A stretch of 64,000 nucleotides of DNA from Ditylenchus dipsaci (taxonomy: Eukaryota; Nematoda; Chromadorea; Rhabditida; Anguinidae), in contig SADC01001184.1 in assembly GCA_004194705.1 (NCBI GenBank), positions 620,001-684,000 on the forward strand, written 5' to 3'. Each line of letters begins with the position of its first letter. Positions within the stretch are counted from its first letter, which is position 1. Of this stretch, positions 52,026 to 61,700 are shown one piece after another. A model generated the notes under the pieces. The model worked only from the letters and a program-made list of their open reading frames with translations, was not told where the DNA came from and ran no database searches. A program made the position numbers and the translations under genes.

Positions 52026-55000
52026 CTAACAATATAGTTTATCATCCCTCAAAATCCATTCGAGCTGTTTGGCTGCCTAAAAATATATTCCTATTGTAAC
52101 TTTAAAAAAATTAATATATGCATACATACCAAGTTCGTATCTAGATCCTGGATTTTCGGAAAGTCGTTCAAGAAATCTTTCTTTTCATAGAAGTCACAAT
52201 TCCAAATGCCCAAAACTTTGCGAAGAACTTGCTCTTTGAGACCTGTCATTTTGTCATCAGCTGATGTCTCAGCTTGCTGTTCAAATGTGTTTTCTCTGGA
52301 ATTTACAAATTACAAATCGTTACAAATTATTATTTTTTACTCAGATTTTCAATGTCCGAAATTGGACAAAGCCTTTTTCTGCTACCAAAAAGACTTTTTT
52401 CTGCTGCAAATATTGTTGCTGCTAAAAAAAATTGCAAAAATTTTTTTTGCAGTAAAAAAAGGCGATTTGCAGCAACAATATTTGCAGCAGAAAAAAGCTT
52501 TGTCCTCCAAAATTTACTTTTTTTTTTCTAATTGTACTTTTTTGCCCCCTACTTTGTTATTCTTGTCCCAGATTTAGCCAAAACAGCAGAATGACCATGC
52601 ACTTTCGAAAACTTTGGCATAATATTTAACGGTTTAATTTTTTTCATGATGTTTTTACCACGTGTTGAGCATTTTTGCATAAAAAAGTTGCCTTGGTCAC
52701 CCATAGCAATGATTCCTGCAAAAATTATCAAAATTGATAAAAACCTTATGGAAAAAACGTTAGGCTATTATTGTAATTTTTTCATTTATCTTTTCACATA
52801 CCTTTGATCGATAACTCTATCCCTCTCTGTTCCTTGTCCATTGTTCATGGTTCGCTAAAATTTTATCTGTTTTTACTAAATACATCACAAAATTTACCTC
52901 TTTAGGAAGATTTCCCTGAAACTTTGACTGTTCTTCCGTTCTGATCTGCTTTTTTGAGCAGTGAGCTCGGGTTTTAATAGCGAGGTTATCTAGCGCCACA
53001 GATCCTTCGAGAATATGTTTTGAAGGCTCTCCATTTAGCTCATTTGCTAGTTTCTTAAAAACATTATTACTAGATAAAATGTTTCTGGTCGCAGCATCGA
53101 AATAATTATAGTGTTATTTATTTTAGGTAACAGTCTATGGATACATTTAAATCAAATTACCATAATAAACGAATAATAATGCTTACCGGTTTGCCAATAG
53201 CTCGGCACTTCTCCATCACCATTTGGTTGGCAATTTTAGAGGTCATAATGTCTAAGTTGATGGCAGGATTTGTGCTTGATAAGCATTGTACAGCTGATTC
53301 TGCAGTTGGTCGTCTAAAGGGTCTGCCTTCAAAAAGTAAATTTAAAAATATAACCGAACGAGTTGCAAAGCTGATATTCATTACCTCTTCGTTTTCTCTC
53401 CCATTTCGGAGCATTGTTGAGAAGATGGGTGTTGTGCTTGTCTATCAAAAATTCTTCACATTCTTCAGAGTCAGAATCAGAAGTAAGAAGGACTTTCCTG
53501 TTGATCAGTGCCTCATACTGAAGTCTTTGTGTTTCAGCTGGGTCTAAAGTTGTAGATTTAGCTTAGAGTCTTCAACTTTTTCAAGCAAATAAAGTTTAAA
53601 ACTTTTTTTTATTTAACAACGGGGTAATTTATTCAACAATCGGAAAACTCAAAAACCGGATAATATAACAGGGGAAAATTCTATGTATAAATGTTGTGAT
53701 AGTACCTCTAAGCATAGTATTTTTAAAGCAGCCTTCATCGTCCAATATAACTTGGTAGGTGAAGTTGCTTTCTAGTCTGAAATATCAAAAAATTATTTTA
53801 GTTATGAAATTAGTGAAAAAATGACATCTTGATTTGCTTAGCAGTTGGCTTGAACTTGAAAAAGCGTATGATGCGGAAAAAATCTTCTGTTGATACCAAT
53901 TTTCTTTGAGTCCAAATATTGGGCAGCATCTTTTTTCGGAAACTGAAATATGCAAAAATAAAAAGTGATATTTACGACATGGAAAAATATGTACAGAGGA
54001 ATCTTTCAATAATATACAGTTGAAGCGTACAGTTTTTCTTGTACCTGATGCAAATGACCTTGAAATTAACGTGAACTTCTAGTAACGTACACCTTGATCC
54101 TTTTCCCATGGTGAATTTATTGCTAGAGTCGACTATTGCAAGCAAACAAATATCCGAAAAGATTTTTTCCGAAAAAGTAAATCAGTCGAAATTTCAAAAA
54201 GATTCCAGAAATGCGAATCCTCATTATGAACTTTGTCTGTAGACACACAAAATAAATGCTTTGGCTTTTTGAGACATATGAAAAAACTACTTACTGCGAC
54301 TCCATTCCAGTCGCTGTCTTATTAACGTCCCAAACACGCTTGCATTGCTCCCAAAGTTTGACATAGGTCTTAGCCTTTACACAGTCAGCCTTAGCTTTAA
54401 GCTGCCTGAAAAAAATTTCATTGAAAATTTGAAAAAGGAAAAAATTAATAGACAATTACTTCACACATTATTTGTTTTAGATATCAGTTTTTACTGAAAA
54501 TCAAAACTTTTAACTTAAAGGACCATGGTTTTTTGCACGCAGCAACATGTGCAAAATTTTAATTGGCGGGGGACACTTCTCTTTCGTCTCAAACTTTGCT
54601 CTTTGGAGTCGTTTGAAATGACTCCAAAAAGAACAGTTTGAGAAGTGTCCCCCGCCAATTCAAATTTTGCACATGTCGCTGCGCGCAAAAACCATGGTCC
54701 TTTAACACGGGAAAGGCCGTACGTCCTAAAGGTACATTCTTGTGCAGAATTTCACGCTGAACACGATGGTGAAAAAACAATTGACAAAAAGTTACTATAT
54801 GGTGTTCGCTGCCCTTGTGAAACGACCAAGTCACGATTTTTATCTATGCAACTTTAAAGAGGTAAATGCAACTTTACGCAACTTTAAAGAGTAGACCATG
54901 CAAATTTTTATAACAGATGAAACTAGTATCATGTGCAAAAGAAAGCGCAGATTATGAGCTTCCTAATGACATATCGTTGAAGTATTTACGACAATCGAAT

Positions 55001-55870
55001 GAAAAAGTTTTACTTTGAAGAAATAATTGTTTTTATTTTCTAAAACGTTCTTCATACAAAAATATGCACAAAAAAAGCGTGAAAATGACGTTTTTTAGTA
55101 AATGGTAGATACTATGCGACAGAGCACGAAAAACTGCACCAGATAGTGCTTTAAAACAAAACAAGGCTTTTGGAGTGTTAAGCAAACCGTCGAAAGTAAA
55201 TTCTAAAATTCATCTTTGCCTGAAACTTTGATTTCGCTATAGAAACCTCAACTTCTGACATCGGATTCGTGTTCAGCATAGCCGATTTACTTTAGAAACT
55301 GATCTTTTATTTGCCCACTCACTACCGAATTTCAAATTCGCATCTAACAGGGGCAGCGAACACCATATAGTAACTTTTTGTCCATTTTTTTTCACCCTCG
55401 TGTTCAACGTAAAATTCTGCGTAAGAATTACCTTCAGGACGTACGGCCTTTCCCGTGCTAAAAAACCCGAAATTTTTAGATATTGATTTGAAAAAGTGAA
55501 AATTTGTATTTATAGTCACAAGTTAATTTCCACCACAAAATATAAAAAGTGCAAACATTTTTAAGAAATCCCTTGTTTTTGAGATTTTTGGACCTGAAAT
55601 GTATATTTATTAGCCTGTCTCATGGGCGCTTTTGTGTAATTTCTCTCTAAAAAATTAAAATTTTCAGAATTTCTTTTTTTAGAAGCATATCAATTTCAAT
55701 AACACTTACTGAACAAAGTAATTCCACATTTTTTGCTCTTCATATGGAGTGTAGTAAAAACGCATTGTTTTTTGTTTTTTCGGGGAATTTGCTTTGCTGT
55801 CGTACGTCTCTAAGAATTCATCGAATATTGTGGATATCTCGCCAACAGACTTTTCTCTAGTACCATTCAT
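52026..55870 (-). CDS. Unrecognised protein with a Rap1/Myb-like N-terminus
   Basis: Exons on the minus strand: 55710-55870, 54295-54405, 53826-53942, 53706-53776, 53385-53543, 53187-53326, about 52898-53100, 52802-52854, 52553-52715, 52130-52295 and 52026-52076. The first three encode FYYTPYEEQKMWNYFV, YVKLWEQCKRVWDVNKTATG and ESHFRKKMLPNIW. This order (YTxxEE, aromatic W/F residues, then xFRKxxLPNI) resembles the Myb domain of TERF2IP/Rap1-type telomere proteins, but I cannot confirm it. The middle is acidic and Ser-rich (LLTSDSDSEECEEF). The end is a charged stretch (LKEQVLRKVLGIWNCDFYEK then KQLEWILRDDKLYC) that could be helical. The boundary near 53100 and the junction at 52802/52715 need one or two extra bases to stay in frame. 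Two introns carry MITEs. Confidence 0.6.
52364..52505. mobile_element. Palindromic MITE in an intron, GGACAAAGC ends
   Basis: GGACAAAGCCTTTTTCTGCT at the left and AGCAGAAAAAAGCTTTGTCC at the right are inverted, and the arms continue through CTGCAAATATTGTTGCTGC / GCAGCAACAATATTTGCAG. It lies in the intron between exons 52130-52295 and 52553-52715. Confidence 0.75.
54519..54701. mobile_element. TTAA MITE of the GGACCATGG family, complete
   Basis: TTAA lies at 54515-54518 and 54702-54705. The ends AGGACCATGGTTTTTTGCAC and GCGCAAAAACCATGGTCCT are inverted, and the arms pair through GGCGGGGGACACTTCTC / GAAGTGTCCCCCGCC. Relatives lie at 3795-3935 and 61856-62203. Confidence 0.85.
54706..55457. mobile_element. 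TTAA element abutting the previous MITE
   Basis: Starts CACGGGAAAGGCCGTACGTC and ends GACGTACGGCCTTTCCCGTG, flanked by TTAA (54702-54705) and CTAA (55458-55461). The terminal inverted repeats are about 115 bp (they include GGTGTTCGCTGCCC / GGGGCAGCGAACACC). The first nine bases (CACGGGAAA) are the same as in the palindrome at 13094-15177. It shares its left TTAA with the MITE at 54519-54701. Confidence 0.75.
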
Positions 55871-56080
55871 AGCTGACTAAATTGAAATATTTAGTCTTTG
55901 ACGTAGTTTAGCTGATTATCCTGAAAGTAAAATTATAAGAATCAAAAATTTAGCATAAAAATAAATTAAGTTATTTTTAAACCACAGTAAATCTTATCTA
56001 ATCAATCAAAAGGTCCTCTTACAAACAAGAGTAAATTTAAAAAAAAATGTAAGCTTGAAGGAACGAAATAAGCAAATAGA

Positions 56081-56303
56081 CACTTATACACTTATGCACT
56101 TCGGGGTCCCTTTTTTACTAACTGTGAACAGTTATAAAGAGTCGATTTATGATTAAGATGTTTTTCGAAAAAATTAAGTTTATAGTAAGGTGAACGTAAG
56201 AAAACAACCTTTTTTAATTGTTTTTAGCGTATAAAAACTACTTGTTAGACTTAAAAATAATATTTGCAGTCAATAATATCAAGGGCCCCGAAGTGCACAA
56301 GTG
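56081..56303. repeat. Inverted repeat GCACTTCGGGGTCCC
   Basis: CACTTATGCACTTCGGGGTC at the left and GGCCCCGAAGTGCACAAGTG at the right are inverted and about 220 bp apart. Probably a MITE; no clear target duplication. Confidence 0.5.
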
Positions 56304-57414
56304 CCAGCAAATCATTTGTTTCTTTAATTGCTAAAATTTAAAATAATGACGGCAAATCTAAGAAAAAGCTTGCAATAAAACATGACCATTATTAAGCTCA
56401 CATGTTTTTACAATGATTTTGAAGCCTATATAGAAAAATACAACCTTGCTTTTTATGGATATTTGAGAATTCAGTATCATCTACGAGTTAAATTCACATT
56501 TCCAAAACAGGCATGCGGATTTTTATATTGATACACAAAAAAAGTTTCAAGGATTCTGTTGTGATATGGCCAAAGCTAACTATAATAAAGTGACCATCAG
56601 TTAAAAAAGCAACCTCTGCATGACCGTATATTTTCTATTAATTGCCCCCCCCCTTCAATGAACGGCCCTCTCAAGAACCTATATCAGCGTTGGGCCGAAA
56701 AAATTCCTTGGTGCCGACGGTCGCAGTTTTCGCACAGAATAACAAAATATTCGGGACAGAAAAGAGTATATTTGGGACAAAAGGAAATTCGGGACTAAAA
56801 AGTATATTTGAGACAGAAAAAAGTATTGCTCTTTTAAACATGCAGTCTCCGCCGCTGTTTTTAGATAGACGGAAGATTTTGTTCGAAACTAAATATTTTT
56901 TCGGTCACATGCCACAAAATTTTTAACATTCTACCAGGATGTGGAGTAATGAGAGATTATGAAGTAATTCATACAGGTTCTCAACTATTTTCCCCCTAAA
57001 TCTTTTGTATTTTGCACACGGAAAGCAATCAAGTGTCTCAATGTAATATTTAATTTTTGGATTTAAAAAACATCTGACTATTGTCACCTAATGAATTTTT
57101 AATGACAGTTTTAATGATTGCATTTAGGACCAGCAAGGTTAACAATACATAGTTCCGTACTATCTTCTAATATATATTTTGTGTCCCAAATTTCCTTTTT
57201 TTCTGTCCCAAATCTGCACCAAAATATATGTGGTAAAAAATATTTTTGGAAAAAGATAGTACTGAAAAAATCGATTCGCGTCGACCTTCTATAAACTGCT
57301 TCTCGATAAACCCATACTCTTGATAAGCAGGAATTCTAAAGAAGCTTCATTTGATTAAATAAAAAAGATCCAGAATAGAATGGTACCCTGATAAATTGGC
57401 ACTATCGACAAATC

Positions 57415-57615
57415 GGACCTTATTCGGTTCAGGAAGACCACCAATTTTTTCATTATATTTTTTCAATTTTTACATGTTGATTATAATAATCATATTGATT
57501 CCGATAGTGCTTTATTAGTAATTACAAAATGGTTAATTTGATCACCATAATCAAGTCGATTATTATATAAAAGTACTAGAAAAAAGTGGTGGCCTCCCTC
57601 AACCGAATAAAGTCC
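57415..57615. repeat. Inverted repeat GGACCTTATTCGGTT
   Basis: GGACCTTATTCGGTTCAGGA, AGACCACCAATTTTTT at the left and AAAAAAGTGGTGGCCTCC, CTCAACCGAATAAAGTCC at the right are inverted over about 36 bp; TGATTATAAT / ATTATA words pair further in. Likely a MITE. Confidence 0.6.
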
Positions 57616-58722
57616 ACAAATCTCCACCCCAAAGTGGCCGGTATCCGAAGGTGCTGATTTTTCGAGGATTGACTCTATTGACTTCAGGATAAAAGCAAAA
57701 AAGTTGAATTCGATTTTTCGGGCGATTTTAACTTGGCGCCGGTGTCAGAGCTAGGGCTAGCGCCGAACTTAATTTTTTTGAGAGGTCTGCGATGTTGCCG
57801 GATCTAACCTTTTTAGGATCAACATTGGTCTTTCAGCAGTAAAAGAGCAATAAAATCTGGATAAAATAACATATTTTTGGTAAAATACCCTAAGGAGTCA
57901 TTATTTTAAGCAAATGTAGTTTTTGAAAAAAAGTTCTGGGAGCTTTGTGATAGCCCTATAATTCAAATGTTGTCATGTTGCATTCTTATTTTTTTTAATC
58001 GATGACTCCCTTTTTGGCCTTGAGGCAATGTCAGAAAGACTGCACAAACATTGGCTCTTGCCCTCTGTCTCTGCTCTATTGTATACAATTGGTAACTTTT
58101 ACTTGTTCCATTACCCCTTCCTTGCATTCAAAGTGTTGAAAAGAAGCAAGCAAAAGGAGTCTCGAATTTTTCCTGTTTAAATCATAGACCATACATAATT
58201 GCTGCGTGATTTGAAAAATTATTGGAGGAACTCCTTATTCTGCCTATAAAAAGATGTGTGGCTTAATTACTGGTTTAAGGTTAAGTTCAACAAATTCCTG
58301 CTAATCCGGTGAGCACGATTAAATCTCCGATTACTTTCGCTTCCGCCACAATAATGTGTTGCACTTCCTGAAAAGCCGCCTCTGCAATATCTGCTCACCC
58401 TTTCTTTAACACCCTTTAGTCCTGATCAAAATGATGAGGAACTAGGGGTTATCCTCCCTCTAGAGCTCCTCCTTTTTCTTTTTAAAAAGCTAAATTGGTT
58501 TCGGATTATCCACAGTTTTGATGTATTAGTCTTGGACAATAGCGGTATTTGCATGCTGCAATATTTCTATTAAGTATTTTATTCAACCGTTTCAGATTTT
58601 TGTGGCTTGAAAAAAAATTGTCAAAATACTTTGAAAATTCGTGCTAGTTCCTCCAAATATCCAATTTGCGCTGTTTTGGTGCTTGATTACACAAACTTTC
58701 AGGTATTCCAATTATTGGAAGC

Positions 58723-61700
58723 ATGCCAAAGGGTCAACCCTTAGTTTTTTTGCTCTTCATTATTGTTACATTATATGCCTCAAATGCTCAACAACACGCT
58801 GATAATGTAATATTATTATTTTTATAATTAAATTTAACAGATAAAAAATAGATGACTTCGGGTAGTGCGAATCAGTGCAATGAGCTGTTGCACTGTGAAA
58901 ATGACATGATGACAATCCACAAGAGATGTACAGAACAGTCAAGGTAATCAATTAAAAGTTTAGTGAGATTAGTAATCTCAAACCTCATCAGGAAGGCTAC
59001 AGCGCAGGCTTGTCAGCTCACCCAACAATTTGTGTAAGATTTCCCGTCTCAGACGATGGCATTTAACCAATATTCTAATATCATATTTACAGTGATCTCA
59101 ACCGACTTATGGACACCCGAGTTGTGGAATTCCAAAAGTGTGTTCTTTTGGAAAATTCAACTGATAGCACTGATTTTGCACAATCGACTGAGCTTTCGGT
59201 TTTAATATACTTAAAAAAAGCAATAAATTGCTATGTTATTTTAGGGAGAATGCAACACCAACCTGTTAGAGCATAAACAACCTTCAGTCAGGCCACAAAT
59301 GGTATTTTGTGCTGATTTCACAGTTATTGTGACGTTTTTTTAGGGTTGTTGGAAAGCAGTAGCCATCATTAGATCCCGCTGCCAGAAAATTCGAAAGTGC
59401 TGTCCTTCTGCAGATTTGTAAGCTAGTTTGTACATGCTCGAGTTTACTTTCGCTATTTATATTTTTAAATCTAGAAATTGTATTTATAATCAATTATTTA
59501 AAATTTTCGATTTATTTATTAATTTCCTATTTGTTTTTGCAAGATTGGATATCAGAAAAGTTACATCTCTGACAGGATACATGGGTGAATTACCCTAACT
59601 CATAGCTGCTATCTCAAAATTTAAAAAAAAATCTCGACTAGGTACTTTTGAAGAAAAAAAATTTTATCCATTGCAATTTGCCATCTTTAAAGGAATATGC
59701 CTGCTAAAGAATGCCCGTAATTTTCATTACAGTCAAACCTCAATTTAACGAGCATTTTAAATAAGGGCTTGACTGTAAACCCATTACAGCTGCATGGAAC
59801 AGCTGCGAAGCAGTCAGGCCACCAAATCCCTGCGTGCCAAGCACATAGAGATCAACAAAAAGACTCTGGAGTGTCGCAACCAAATGCGCAAAGTGCTGAC
59901 AGAGAGGAAGGACAAGACTGAGTTAGTCAATTAAATAAATTTTAATTAAATCAAATTTTTATTGCAGCTCTGGAATGGCTGTTCAAGCTAAGTATCACGC
60001 TGTGCTTATTGCTCAGAAAGAAACACAAATGGGAGTCATAAAACAAAAATATTTTTCCAAATTGGTCTGATTTTTGCAACTACTATTTTCCTACGAATCT
60101 ATTATTTTTCCCATTGCAGTCTCCTCTTGATCACAAAGCCAATCCTCGGAAAGCACACAAAAAACCAATTTATGCAGCTCCTCGTGCCATAACATACCCT
60201 AACCAAAAGAAGATTGTAACACCTCCTCCAAAGCCACCCACATACCAGTCTCCTATGGTTGAACTTACAAAAGTACGTAAACTCAAGACTTTTGATAATG
60301 ATCCGCCAAACCAGTCTAGTGTGGCTTCTCAATTGGCTAAATTTGAAGGACTTTTGAGTGGGCTGGAGAAAAAAGGCATTAACAGCAAGATGGCCACTGT
60401 GAAATTTAAGCAAAATATGCAAGTGCCTAAAAAATCTCCAGCTCATTCTATCACAGACCCAGAATTGATTACTAAGCCCAGCATTGATACCATTGTCTAC
60501 CAAGATTCTGTGATGCTTCCTTTCTCTAATAAACCACAGCTTCGACGTTCAAAAAAGCATTTTGCAGAACGGGTCTTTGCTGAGAACACTCTGTCCCCCA
60601 ATTTTCTTTCAAGTGATGACCCGAAACCACCGCCAACCAACAGTCAAGAAGTGGGAGGAGACCAATCAGAAGACAAACCCCAGGTATATTCCAGATGGAA
60701 GTGAAGAGTGGAGTCGCCCCAAAGCTGTTTATCCAACCCCAAGCACAAGCCTTTGCCCTTCCATCTAGTGTGGATGTAAACAGGTTGAAGGTGTTGGCAG
60801 CTAGGCCCAATCACTCCTGGAGGCTATCTAACCAAAGGAGGAGAGTAGCTATGGCTGGTCAGTTGCTGGCTCAAGGCAGGTTAAGTTTGCTTGGTAAGAG
60901 AGTTCGCTGGTCAAAGCACTTGGAGTGGGTGCGAGAAAAGAGAAACCATTGGGAGGTGTATCTCAAGAGTTGGTGCCCTTCAATCAACCTGAAAATCAAA
61001 CTATAAAACCTATCAGAAGACCGCTAGGATGGGCCACTAACGAAAATAATTTGAGCAGCAGAATGCGCACTTTGGTCTGGCACAAAAGCCGTATTAATAC
61101 AAAGACAGGTGTAAAGAAGGTTGACGGGGACAGCAGAAAAAAGATGGCTGCTGGCAAAAGCAAAACTAAAAAGAAGCCAATTGTGCAGAGCACTACAACC
61201 AGCTCAACAACTACTACATCAAATATTAGTCCTTTTGCCAAAACTTCGACTAGATCAGTGCCATTTGCTAGACTAGATGAAGATGATCGAGAATTTCCAC
61301 ATAGAAGCAGTAATCTGCAAAGCTCCAACTTCCAAATGAGGTAACTGTTTGTCCAAATAGCCAAAATTAAGTCGGTTTACAAATAAATTCACCCGAATTA
61401 ACTCTAAGAAAGCCTCACTATAAGCAATTCAAGAAGATAGCTAAGTGATATGAAATAATTATCAAACTAAAATTTTTTCGGCAATACAGGCATTTTATAA
61501 AAAGTTGTTAACAATTATTTAATTGCAAATATAGTTTTCTACAAACATTTTACACGAAAAATTTTTTGGTTGAAAAATTAGTACGGAAAAAATTACACCT
61601 ATAGGCAGGACATTTGAGTAAAAAAATGACATTTTGACCCTTTTTGAAGGAAAAGAGCCACTTTATCCAGCGCTTAATATCATTTTAAAGCGAAAAAATA

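Larger units (their letters stand above)
55871..58722. other. Intergenic DNA with two hairpin repeats
   Basis: Between the Rap1-like gene and cysteine-rich gene B. Apart from the hairpins at 56081-56303 and 57415-57615 and one end of a CCGTATATTTTCTATTAATT MITE at 56624, it is AT-rich with no gene. The open frame at 56642-56926 follows the MITE end and has no recognisable domain. Confidence 0.45.
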
